Assembly (NCBI GenBank): GCA_031216915.1
Contig: CM062292.1
Coordinates: 69,552,790-69,616,789, forward strand
From: Pictodentalium vernedei
Taxonomy: Eukaryota; Mollusca; Scaphopoda; Dentaliida; Dentaliidae
Length of the DNA stretch: 64,000 nucleotides
Reading direction: 5' to 3'
The translations under genes and the position numbers were made by a program. The notes below the pieces were generated by a model. That model was not told the DNA's origin. It did no database searches and was given only the letters and a program-made list of their open reading frames with translations. Position 1 is the first letter of the stretch; each line of letters begins with the position of its first letter. Shown piece after piece: positions 22,723 through 33,054 of the stretch.

Positions 22723-24351
22723 TGTCAGGGCAAAGCCAGCCTAAGTATAGGGGCAAGGGGCCTCATATTTAAAGATATTATAAGTTCAAAATATATTCCG
22801 CATCAAAGCGAAAAACCCACATGAATTTCACTTGTCTGTAAAGCTGGACATGGAAAAAACACACGTGGTGTATATCCAGCTTTAGCGCAGGGACCCAGGG
22901 GAGAAACGGTATGTTAGATAAGGTCTAATCTCATTTAATTTATACAGTAGTCGCGAGTCTTACGAGACGTAATCGGTTGGTGGCAAGATATCGTCACGGC
23001 CAATTAAGAAACGAGATTCTAAAACGATAGAAATGTCTATCGTATCGTCACCTGATCATTAGGTAGCAATAATGGCAAGAACGAATCGGTTTTCTCGACA
23101 AGTGAAATCACCGTTAAGTCACGCGCGGGATGACTTGTATTGATTCTGTCTCGATATATGTCATCTCCCACCGTTTTGACAGGTGGATAGATGAGTGTCG
23201 GTCCACCTGACAGTTTAGGGTAAAAAGTATATATACCTTGAAGAGCAGAGCATTAGACACACACTTGGGGTCACACACACATTGGTGAAGTCCAGGACAG
23301 GCGGACTGTTTCCTGGCATAAGGGTACCTTCGATCACAGGACCCTGAAACGGCTGGAATCGCCAGAGAGGGCATTCCATAATTGATTTAGCTTAATGTTG
23401 GTAGGCGGCTACGAGTGTCAAATTCGTTGAGAAAGAACACCCCAGGTGAAACGCTAAAGTTTAGATTGTCGAGTAGCAGACATCAGCCTGCAATAGTCAG
23501 AAGTGTAGGTTAATTGTATTGTGCGTATTAACCCTTTGAAGCGTCAGACTGATTGCGTTCTGAGTAGTTTGCTTTGCTGTCGAAGCATCGTAATACCGAC
23601 TGGAGATCGGTGTGAGTGACAATTTCGCCCAAGCACAAAAAGGGGCATTTGTGAATCGTGAATTCAACCAGGAACGGTGAATATTTCAATAGGACTTTCA
23701 CGGAGGACTTTCAAAAGGCACATAAGGTATGAGTAGACAATATCTGACGCAAATCAGAAGTACGGTGGCTTTATAGATGACGAACATTGCTGGTCGGAAC
23801 CCTCCGACAGCCAGAGGTACAGTTACGCGCAGACGTTGACATTTGAGCCTAAGCGGGTGAAGCTCTTATGGCGAGCTCACAGTAATAACATTTCAGATTT
23901 GTGAAGCTCTTATGGCGAGCTCACGGTAGTAACATTTCCAGTGTGTAGACTATAGTGCCAGTACAGGGCTATAGAATGACTATATGATTGTTGAGAATTG
24001 TTTAACCCTAGCGACCCATTTTCTGTGAAAAGAATCGAATTGTTGATTGTTGAAATATTGAAACGGATTTATTTTTATGTGTAAATAAAAGAATCGTTGT
24101 TACTTTAAATCATTCTTTCCATTATACAGTCTGAAGTGATTAGGAATCACACCTAACGGAAATCGAACCTATTTCAGGCCAATTTGGCAGAGAAGGAATC
24201 ACGGCGTCGGTCTAACTCAGCTCCCTGCGCCGAGTTCGCGACACTTGGATTCCGACCCTCCACGTTGGTCTAATTTTCCCGCAACTTCATCAGCGGGACT
24301 AAATAACCCCACGTCAGCCCAGGCCTTACGGGGCCTCAGGTGTTCCTGACA
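22723..24351 (+). repeat. 5' LTR, copy 1
   Basis: 1629 bp. Contains a TATATA-like stretch near 23230, a 42-bp direct duplication with GTGAAGCTCTTATGGCGAGC (about 23858-23940) and a late AATAAA (24084-24089). Confidence 0.95.
24084..24089 (+). promoter_or_regulatory. Probable polyadenylation signal in LTR
   Basis: AATAAA in the last sixth of the LTR. The equivalent in the 3' LTR is at 29426-29431, where it could terminate the element transcript. Confidence 0.5.
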
Positions 24352-24354
24352 TTG

Positions 24355-24375
24355 ATTGGCGAGCGCTAACCAGGA
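24355..24375 (+). promoter_or_regulatory. Probable primer-binding site
   Basis: The bases just after the 5' LTR read TTGATTGGCGAGCGCTAACC. The TGGCGA start is what a tRNA 3' CCA end would pair with. The same sequence adjoins the LTR at 46313 in the second copy. The specific tRNA is not assigned. Confidence 0.45.
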
Positions 24376-24676
24376 TATTTCTAAAAGGTAAAAAATGGCT
24401 ATATGGAAATTTTGTTTTATTTTAACGGCGGTTCTGTTTATGTTTTGACGCGTTTGGTCAGCTGATGCCATTCAAGGGTTTAATATCGCAATACAGTAGT
24501 CCCCAAGAGGATACTTAGTAGCCACTATAACTGCGATAGGTTTCAGAATATTTGGTGCGTTTAAGTACGTTAAATTACAGAGGTAAATTAGGATAAATTG
24601 CCATATTTTTTTTCATTCTTTCTTTTCCTTCTTCATTCTTTCTGACGAGTGTTGAAGATAGAAAGAAAAAATCAAA

Positions 24677-26121
24677 ATGGATGTTGTTACACCCCTCGCC
24701 CAACTGGTATCATTAGGCAAGGAAATGGGCCTTGAGGGAGCTGAACTTCAGAAGTTCGTTAAAGATGAGCAGAAACGTGAGGCCAAGAGATTGCCTTACG
24801 TAATGAGAGAGAGGTCCAAGCAGCAAGGGAGGCAAAAGAGCGAGAGATTCAATTAGAACGAGAGCGTGAGAAAGACGCAAGAGAGGCGAAAGAGAGAGAG
24901 ATTCAATTAGCAAATGAGGCGAGAGAGAGGGAAGTCCAATTAGAACGAGAGCATGAGAAAGACGCAAGAGAGGCAAAAGAGCGAGAGATTCAGTTAGAAA
25001 GGGAGAGAGAGAAAGATGTGAGAGAGGCGAGAGAGAGGGAAGCCCAATTAGCAAGGGAGGCAAGGGAGGCAGAACGGGAGCTCGAACAACAGAGGCACGA
25101 GAGAGAATTTGAGCTCCTCAGAGCAAGGGCCGATGTGGAGAATGAAAGTCGGCGCTCAGGGGATGGGAGTGCAGGGGTAGCAATTCATGCCCCACGCCCC
25201 CACCTCGCTCATTTTCATGAAAACACAGATGACTTGGACTCGTACTTGGAGAGGTTCGAGCGTTTTGCCTCCAGTCAAATGTGGCCAGAAGACACATGGG
25301 CTATGTGCTTGAGCCCTTTGTTGTCAGGTAAAGCCCTCGAGGCTTATACCAGTATGCCTCCTGCACTTCTTAACGACTACAGTGAGCTGAAGAATGCCAT
25401 CCTTCGGAGATACCAGCTCACTGAAGAAGGATTCCGGACCAAGTTCCGAGAGATTAAGCAGGAGAAGGGAGAAACAGTACCTCAGTATTTTGCCCGAGCT
25501 AGGCGGTACTTTGACCGCTGGACTGATCTCGCAGAAGTGAATGAGTCATATGGAGCCCTGCGAGATCTATTTCTCCGGGAGCAGTTTTTAACTACATGCT
25601 CCAAGGAGTTGGGCCTGTTCATCAAGGAAAGGGGTCCTCCCACCTATGATGAGATGGCAGCTGTGGCAGAACGCTACATCGAGGCCCACGGTGGGAGTGT
25701 AAACGCACCCAAATCGGCTAGGGGTGGGGCAAACGGGTTGGCAATGGCACCCGTAAGGCAACACCACCCCGATCCTCCTGCGTTGCAGACCAGCCGGAAG
25801 GGGAGCGCTCCCAAGGACACCACTTGTTTTATCTGCAACAAGCGGGGTCATATTGCCAGGGACTGCTGGCAGAAGCAGGTTAGGACCACTGGGAACATTA
25901 GACCACCTCAGCAGGGGGTCGGGAACGCAGCACCAAGGGGTTGGAAGCAAGGTGACCGCGTAGATCCAGGGCCCAGTAGGCAGACGGCAGCGTTCTGTCA
26001 AACTATCGGTTCAGAACACAGTCCCCTCCGGGAATGTATACAAGAGGGAGAATTAAGGCTGGAAGGCGGGAAGGTTGTCCCGATAATAAGTGGCATGTGT
26101 GAGAGGCTCACAACTTCGTAG
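24677..26121 (+). pseudogene. gag: Gag with coiled coil, SCAN-like capsid region and CCHC knuckle, copy 1
   Basis: Starts at ATG 24677 (MDVVTPLAQLVSLGKEMG). A frameshift near 24790 (single-base loss relative to the copy at 43809-45984) puts the rest in another frame, open from before 25018 to TAG 26119-26121. The N-terminal third is a charged Arg/Glu-rich coiled coil (REAREREAQ repeats). A capsid region follows, then a stretch with LREQFLTTCSKELGLFIKER (about 25580) that resembles the SCAN domain, then the nucleocapsid CCHC knuckle CFICNKRGHIARDC (about 25828). The terminal TAG replaces a CAG present in copy 2, where the frame runs on into the protease. Role: particle assembly and RNA packaging. 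Confidence 0.85.
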
Positions 26122-27237
26122 GAGAAGGTTGATATGCCAGTGTACCCAGGGTATGTGGGACAAAGGGAGATCCGTCTGCTCCGGTATTCTGGGTGCTCCT
26201 CTGCAGCGGTTAGAAGGCAACTGGTTGACGACAAGCAATTGTTGGGGCGCGACCATTTGTGTATTTTGATAGATGGGACCGTTAGAAGGTTCCCCATCGC
26301 GAGGATAACTGTGGATACCCCATTTTATTGTGGCGAAGTGGAAGCCATGTGCATTGAATCACCTGTGTATGACCTGGTCATAGGTAATATCCCAGGGGTG
26401 AGGGCAAGCCCTGATGAGTTATGGTCCAGGGGTAGGGGGCCAAGTGAGGGCCCAACGAGGGCAAAGGAAGTTCAAGTCGGTGGGCAAGGACCCCCGGCGG
26501 TTGCACTCGGTAACATACCGAGTAAGGAAGGGAAGGTTCCCAGGGGGAACCAATCCGACGGTCCTGGGGATGGCCCCTACACGACGAAATGTCGGAAAGT
26601 TTCGGGAGGGACGACTCCTGTCCAATTAAGGAGAAGAGGCCGCAGGCGGTCCAGGCTAAACGCCAAACAGCGAGGGAACCCAATGGGGTCATTGGGGAAA
26701 AACCCTCAAGCAAATTTATGTGGGGAAGCTGAGCGCCCCAAGAAGTCGGTGTCACCCGTGTGGAGAGGGGAGGCCAGACCCACGCAAATGGCTGGGCAAA
26801 CTTCCCCAGAATTGAGAGGGCACGGGTCAACACAAGTTGAGTATGTTAAAGTGGATGGGACCGCTAAGATGGGTGCCCAAGGGGCCGAGGAAAGGGTCCA
26901 CAAATCAAAGGAGAAGCATCCTAGGTGGTGGAGACCACGCAGTGAGTGCCGGGGGCGCACAGCGCCCAAGGTGCGCAAGAAGTCGTCGCAATGGACCGGG
27001 AGGTCGACGGCACAAGGGCCAAGGGCGGCCAGTGTCGTTCGAACGAAGGTAATCGCCGGGACGAGTGAGCCTGGCGGATATAGCGCCAAGGGAAGCTCTT
27101 GGGAATGCGACAATGACAGGGTATGGGGACCCTGGTGGAATACCCGTAGGAATAACGGGGCGAGAAGTAGGGGTGTGTCAAGTGTTACCCAAGGTGATAT
27201 TGGGAATCGGGCCCCTACCAATGGTCGGTGGTTATAA
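26122..27237 (+). pseudogene. Retropepsin-like protease and low-complexity tail, active-site Asp lost
   Basis: In frame with gag after the TAG. It holds QREIRLLRYSGCSS (26161 on), the site where an aspartic protease carries DSG. Here the Asp codon is TAT (26185-26187), while copy 2 reads RDSGCSS, so this copy should be catalytically dead. SPVYDLVIGNIPG (about 26369) is the usual closing block of such proteases. The following 280 residues are rich in Gly, Arg, Lys and Pro with no domain I recognise, in the position where a reverse transcriptase would normally begin. The frame stops at 27237. Confidence 0.75.
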
Positions 27238-28053
27238 AGAAGCAATACTTGGGTGGCTGTGGGCCTGGTGTCTGGGACGGGGGCTCCAGTCGCAAATATT
27301 TTTGTGGATGAGGTGATGAGTTTCGTAAACCCGGTGTTAAGGCCCGGAAAGAATTTTCTTATTTTAGTATTATTATTGCTCTGACTGCTGACTAGAGTTG
27401 TTTGTGAGTGCGAATGTGAGATACACTGCCCCGTTCGTCGCATGTGCGTGGACGGGGAGCCTGTGTGTCAAGTTTTTGTAAGTGTGGGATACACTAACCC
27501 CGTCTGTCGCAAAGGCGCGGTCGGGAAATCTGTGTGTTGAATGTGTGAGTGTGTGAGGCACAATTTTAATCCCCTGGTTGAGCTTTGCGAGGGTGAGGCT
27601 CAACATAATGCAGGTTCGTTTGCCCCTTCACAAGACATAGGGGAATGGGAGGCGAAGTTACACTCCGTTGGAATTAACCCATCTGACGCAAAGGCGCGGA
27701 CGGTGTTACTCGTCGGAGTGAGTGCCAAGTGAACTGTTTGCAAAATGGGCGAATGTGTATAAAAAATGTGTATGTTTAGGTGTAAATATATAGTGTTACA
27801 GAGAGAGAGAGAGTGCTGCAAATCTAAGAATAAGGCTACTCTCCATATGTAAACCCGCAAGACGGGGCATGTGGTAGCGTGTGTGTCGTGGGAATCGGTA
27901 TGGCCGACGCATGAGCCCGGTCTTGAAACCCACGACCACTAGGGCACAGTTTTGTAGTCTTGAACATGATGGGTAGATTGTAAAAAGGTGTGAGAGGCGA
28001 GCGTGCGTGGCTTTGCCCCTTGTGTTTTAAGAGATACACAGGGTGTTTCTCTC
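27238..28053. other. Non-coding interior of LTR element, copy 1
   Basis: No reverse transcriptase, RNase H or integrase motif. Contains CGCA-rich imperfect repeats (for example CGTTCGTCGCATGTGCG and CGTCTGTCGCAAAGGCG) and a short AG run near 27800. It matches the rear interior of copy 2 (42574-43300). Confidence 0.7.
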
Positions 28054-28064
28054 GGGAAGGGAGT
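28054..28064 (+). promoter_or_regulatory. Polypurine tract
   Basis: GGGAAGGGAG directly before the 3' LTR, where plus-strand DNA synthesis would be primed. Conserved at 42560-42573 in the inverted copy. Confidence 0.7.
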
Positions 28065-29693
28065 TGTCAGGGCAAAGCCAGCCTAAGTATAGGGGCAAGA
28101 GGCCTCATATTTAAAGATATTGTAAGTTCAAAATATATTCCGCATCAAAGCGAAAAACCCACATGAATTTCACTTGTCTGTAAAGCTGGACATGGAAAAA
28201 ACACACGTGGTGTATATCCAGCTTTAGCGCAGGGACCCAAGGGAGAAACGGTATGTTAGATAAGGTCTAATCTCATTTAATTTATACAGTAGTCGCGAGT
28301 CTTACGAGACGTAATCGGTTGGTGGCAAGATATCGTCACGGCCAATTAAGAAACGAGATTCTAAAACGATAGAAATGTCTATCGTATCGTCACCTGATCA
28401 TTAGGTAGCAATAATGGCAAGAACGAATCGGTTTTCTCGACAAGCGAAATCACCGTTAAGTCACGCGCGAGATGACTTGTATTGATTCTGCCTCGATATA
28501 CGTCATCTCCCACCGTTTTGACAGGTGGACAGATGAGCGTCGGTCCACCTGACAGTTTAGGGTAAAAAGTATATATACCTTGAAGAGCAGAGCATTAGAC
28601 ATACACTTGGGGTCACACACACGTTGGTGAAATCCAGGACAGGCGGACTGTTTCCTGGCATAAGGGTACCTTCGATCACAGGACCCTGAAACGGCTGGAA
28701 TCGCCAGAGAGGGCATTCCATAACTGATTTAGCTTAATGTTGGTAGGCGGCTACGAGTGCCAAATTCGTTGAGAAAGAACACCCCAGGTGAAACGTTAAA
28801 GTTTAGATTGTCGAGTAGCAGGTATCAGCCTGCAATAGTCAGAAGTGTAGGTTAATTGTATTGTGCGTATTAACCCTTTGAAGCGTCAGACTGATTGCGT
28901 TCTGAGTAGTTTGTTTTGCTGTCGAAGCATCGTAATGCCGACTGGAGATCGGTGTGAGTGACAATTTCACCCAAGCACAAAAAGGGGCATTTGTGAAACG
29001 TGAATTCAACCAGGAACGGTGAATATTTCAATAGGATTTTCACGGAGGACTTTCAAAAGGCACATAAGGTATGAGTAGACAATATCTGACCCAAATCAGA
29101 AGTACGGTGGCTTTATAGATGACGAACATTGCTGGTCGGAACCCTCCGACAGCCAGAGGTACAGTTACGCGCAGACGTTGACATTTGAGCCTAAGCGGGT
29201 GAAGCTCTTATGGCGAGCTCACAGTAATAACATTTCAGATTTGTGAAGCTCTTATGGCGAGCTCACGGTAGTAACATTTCCAGTGTGTAGACTATAGTGC
29301 CAGTACAGGGCTATAGAATGACTATATGATTGTTGAGAATTGTTTAACCCTAGCGACCCATTTTCTGTGAAAAGAATCGAATTGTTGATTGTTGAAATAT
29401 TGAAACGGATTTATTTTTATGTGTAAATAAAAGAATCGTTGTTACTTTAAATCATTCTTTCCATTATACAGTCTGAAGTGATTAGGAATCACACCTAACG
29501 GAAATCGAACCTATTTCAGGCCAATTTGGCAGAGAAGGAATCACGGCGTCGGTCTAACTCAGCTCCCTGCGCCGAGTTCGCGACACTTGGATTCCGACCC
29601 TCCACGTTGGTCTAATTTTCCCGCAACTTCATCAGCGGGACTAAATAACCCCACGTCAGCCCAGGCCTTACGGGGCCTCAGGTGTTCCTGACA
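28065..29693 (+). repeat. 3' LTR, copy 1
   Basis: Same length as the 5' LTR and almost identical, followed by the TSD CATAT. Confidence 0.95.
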
Positions 29694-29698
29694 CATAT

Positions 29699-30200
29699 TT
29701 CGAGTATAGCTATATGAATTTGCATAATTTCATGTTCTCACTGTTTCCAGCGTCACGTCAGGACGTCGCAGTTCACACATGGGGTGAAATGAAAAGTTCG
29801 CACATGCTGTCAATAGCTTGCTTGTCCACCGTTTGTCTCTTGGATGGCAAGACATCGACGGCGCATGGACTTGATAAGTCTCTGGATGTCACCCTGTGGT
29901 ATTGCGTTCCACTCCTGCCTCAGAACATTACGTAAATCGCCTAACGTCTGAAGATCATGAAGTCGTACCCGACGGTCCAGTTGATCCCAAACATGCTCGA
30001 TTGGCGACAAATCTGGCGACAGAGGGGACCAGGGAAGAAGTTCGATGAGGTATCCTAGCCTCATGCATACCAATGGCACGCAACCTCTGATTTTCGGCGA
30101 ACCTTGGAATTTTTTTAAATGTCGGAAGACAAAAACTAGCGTGTTTTCTCAATAGTCCACGCTCTCTAGCACAACATAACACAAGGAAAATCGTCGGTCA
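29699..30200 (-). pseudogene. Tc1-like transposase C-terminal remnant
   Basis: The minus-strand frame at 29810-30079 reads SPLSPDLSPIEHVWDQLDRR, the hallmark around the third catalytic acid (Glu) of Tc1/mariner DDE transposases, followed by NVLRQEWNAIPQ and SMRRRCLAIQETNGG, the usual C-terminus. Upstream sequence to about 30180 is frameshifted and only faintly similar. The catalytic domain start, DNA-binding region and clear terminal repeats are missing. The remnant abuts the 3' LTR of copy 1. Confidence 0.85.
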
Positions 30201-31539
30201 CCCATTCAATTTAACATTCTCGGGTAGCACGTAATATTTTGAAATCCGTAGCAAAATTGTGTTGGTTTTCGTGGACAACAGCAACATGCCATTAAACTCT
30301 TTGCACGACTTCTTGTCCACAAACATGCAACATTAGAACTATTATATTTCATATTTATGCTATTATTTCACATTTGTTTCTATTATACTTTCTTTTTTGA
30401 CTCAGTATATTTCGGTAAAATTCGGCCAAGTTTCCATTGCGATGCCGTTTCAATACTTTTTATCTTTTCTAAACATTTTTACGTCGTGTTATTGTCATTG
30501 AAAGGCTCTACATCCCTCATGATTATTATAAACAAAAACTGCTCGGGATAAATTCTGGAAAATGAGACAAAAAAAACACATTTCAAGTCTTCTGAGCTGT
30601 CTTTTATCATTCTGTACGGGGAGGGGTACCCAGGTAATATAAATTAAGTTACAGCTCTAGAAAACAAACCAAATGTTTTCTGTTCTATCGAAACAACTAT
30701 GAATTCTTGGTTAAACAATAAACTGCAATGCGGAAACGCGAACGACGGTGTCAGCACGGTTTCATTTGAACATAATGCATTTGAAAGTCTCCCAGTTATT
30801 TATGGCATTCATGCTAATTAGTCTGTGGGAAACACACAGACTATTGTTTTTGTACGGTTTCTTTTTCTTTTTTTCCTTCTTTTTCTTCTTCTTCTTCCTC
30901 TTCTTCTTGTTCTCCTGTCTTCTGTCTTCTATGCGCTTCCTTGTCCTCACGATAACTCGAAAACGAATCGTCCTATCTCGCTGATTTTTAGCATACTGGT
31001 GGACAGTCCAAAGTTCTTGGCCACCGACGTTTTTCAGGTCGCTAGGGCCACTGAGTATGGCCCAGTCGGCCACAGGGTTTTCACAGCCTCTAGTTTCCTG
31101 ATACAGTAAATTCTCCCCAAGCAATAGGATGCTATGTTATTCACACTGGAGATAATGTAAACATCAGTGGAGTCAGCTGTCAAAAAATTAAATGTAATCT
31201 TGTCAAGATAATGGGATGTAAGTTCTTGGAACTAAGTTGAGAGAAACCCTTTGTCTTGCAAGGAAATAAATTATAAATTATTCAGTTCAATGCTTTTAAC
31301 CCTCTCAAGACTTCAATGTGGATTGCACATATTTTATTTCAGATAGAATAAAGTTAACCCTTTCCATAAAAACTGCACTGAATCATTGTTGAAACCTATC
31401 ACAAAATTGTCAGGATGCCGGTAACAATGCAATACTGTCAGCTGAGAAAACTTAATGTTTTTCACTTTATTTTGTGTAACATTTAATTCTATGTGGAATG
31501 GGATACCTTTTCAGCGGCCATCCAAAGTAAGGGATTCTC
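30201..31539. other. Unassigned sequence
   Basis: No gene recognised. A pyrimidine-rich stretch (TTTCTTCTTCTTC) lies at 30860-30935. Confidence 0.4.
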
Positions 31540-31543
31540 TTAA

Positions 31544-31670
31544 CCCTTTAGCCGACATAGCGGCGAAAACCAGTCAACATTATTCACAGAAATGTCTATT
31601 CAGTTTTAATTACTTTTTCATTTTTGCTTGAAAAACATAGCTTATGACCTTCATTGGAATGAGCTAATTT
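31544..31670. mobile_element. Left arm of a TTAA MITE, CCCTTTACCCAA family
   Basis: Starts at TTAA (31540-31543) with CCCTTTAGCCGACATAG and runs through GAAAAACATAGCTTATGACC to the centre of the family hairpin, where it stops. A SINE lies immediately to the right, and no right arm follows it. Confidence 0.75.
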
Positions 31671-31682
31671 TTTAAAGGATTA

Positions 31683-32001
31683 TTTATTTATTGGTGTTTA
31701 ATGTCACATATTTCTGCACAGTGGCTAATCATGACCACGACAGTTTTTCGGGTGGAGGAAGCCGGAGTACCCGGGAAGAACCACCGGGCAGCAACGAGCA
31801 ACTGTCAGATCCCCCACATACAAACTCCACACGGTTAGCATTGGTTGAAGACAGGTGCACCATCAATGTGCAGTACGCTTTAGTACACAGAGCCACCACG
31901 CGCCCACGTGGGTAATGGGGTGAAGTGTCTTGCCCAAGGGCAGAGTGAGGACCTCTGGCCTTGCAGCCTGCACCTTCGCCAACTGAGCCACTGCGACCCC
32001 A
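31683..32001 (-). mobile_element. tRNA-derived SINE with 12-bp TSD
   Basis: The 12-bp direct repeat TTTAAAGGATTA flanks it (31671-31682 and 32002-32013). The body and ATAAATAA tail match the SINE at 640-1022. The head on the minus strand reads GGGGTCGCAGTGGCTCAGTT, a good A box, but the B-box region is shorter than in the first copy. Inserted beside a broken TTAA MITE. Confidence 0.9.
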
Positions 32002-32013
32002 TTTAAAGGATTA

Positions 32014-32567
32014 AAGTGGAGTATTTAGAGGGAGTATTTTAACCCTCTGAAATCTTAATATGGGGGCATTATTCAGAAAGACTGGGAAATGAATTTCATT
32101 ACACCTTAATGCATTTCTAAAGTTTATGAATGTGTTTCATCACTCAAAATTAGTGGGCGGAGCCAAAAATGTCCATTTCTGATTCGTGTATCAAACCCTT
32201 TGAATGCTGGTCGCATATATGCCGTTTCTGTTTTCTTATAAAAATGTTCTGATTCCTGTATGAATATCTGTAAATACTACTAACGAAAACCCATTTCTGA
32301 TTTGTTAAAAAATATTTTACTCCAGAAAATAAACCTTCATGAATTCTCTTTCTATACAGTTTATTCCTGATACTTTAACCCTTTTCACACAGACTTGAAT
32401 TTACTGGTGGCAGTAAATTCTGTTTCTCTAGTTTCGATATGCTTTTTAAAAGGCACTCATATCCGTAGCCCTGTGTTTTATACTATTCGAAACAATTTTG
32501 AGAAATGGTGACCAATCATCTATGCATGCTAAATTATTTATTTGGGTGGACATGCCTTTGATTGCCC
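32014..32567. other. Unassigned sequence
   Basis: No gene recognised. CCCTTT-like motifs recur but no paired ends are clear. Confidence 0.4.
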
Positions 32568-32571
32568 TTAA

Positions 32572-32812
32572 CCCTTTACCCAACGCTGACGATATCAAAA
32601 AAATTTATTTTAAATATCAATTTTTTAAATTTTTCAAAAAAATTCAACAAAACCATATCATGTGACCCCTCGTTGGAACGAGCTCGACGAGCTCGTTCCA
32701 ACGAGGAGTCACATGATATGGTTTTGTTGAAGTTGTTTGAAAAATAATATTTTTTCAACTGCTGAATTTGCATATTACGCGGGCGGATGCGGCCGATTTG
32801 TTGGGTAAAGGG
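32572..32812. mobile_element. TTAA MITE, CCCTTTACCCAA family, copy 2
   Basis: TTAA at 32568-32571 and 32813-32816. Ends CCCTTTACCCAACG and TTGGGTAAAGGG. A very long hairpin reads TCAACAAAACCATATCATGT out to its complement around CGAGCTCGACGAGCTCG. Confidence 0.9.
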
Positions 32813-32816
32813 TTAA

Positions 32817-33050
32817 CCCTTTGAACCCTAGAGGCCGCGCTTTTTCGGCCTAGGAACATGATAAGTCATAATTGCATTAAGTAGGATGGCTGCTAAGGGA
32901 ATGTGTGGAGAGACCAATCAATATTTTCTACGTGCAGTACTAAGGCTGCACGTAGAAAATATTAATTGGACTCCCCCATATAATGAATATGAACTCTTCC
33001 AATTGCCTCCACAGAACTGACACGGAAGATACCACCAGAGCGTCAAAGGG
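32817..33050. mobile_element. TTAA MITE, CCCTTTGAA family, copy 3
   Basis: TTAA at 32813-32816 is shared with the MITE on the left; TTAA at 33051-33054 on the right. Ends CCCTTTGAACCC and GCGTCAAAGGG. The central hairpin pairs ATTTTCTACGTGCAG with CTGCACGTAGAAAAT. Confidence 0.9.
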
Positions 33051-33054
33051 TTAA

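Larger units (their letters stand above)
22723..29693 (+). mobile_element. LTR retrotransposon with gag and protease only, copy 1
   Basis: Two direct LTRs of 1629 bp each (22723-24351 and 28065-29693) start TGTCAGGG and end CCTGACA. The 5-bp TSD CATAT lies at 22718-22722 and 29694-29698. I count roughly twenty differences between the LTRs by eye, so insertion looks recent. The 3.7-kb interior holds a gag frame and a protease frame but no recognisable reverse transcriptase, RNase H or integrase. A second copy with the same layout lies inverted at 40516-47923. The gag with a SCAN-like region and CCHC knuckle points to the Gmr1-like branch of Ty3/gypsy. Mobility would depend on enzymes from an autonomous relative. 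Confidence 0.9.

Noticed and set aside
23114..23374. 86-codon antisense frame present in all four LTRs
   Set aside because: The LTRs are nearly identical, so conservation is expected; the copy-2 LTRs differ in part by compensating indels; no motif is recognisable.
25588..27443. Antisense frames of 137-245 codons across gag and protease
   Set aside because: They mirror the coding strand; the sense frames carry recognised domains.
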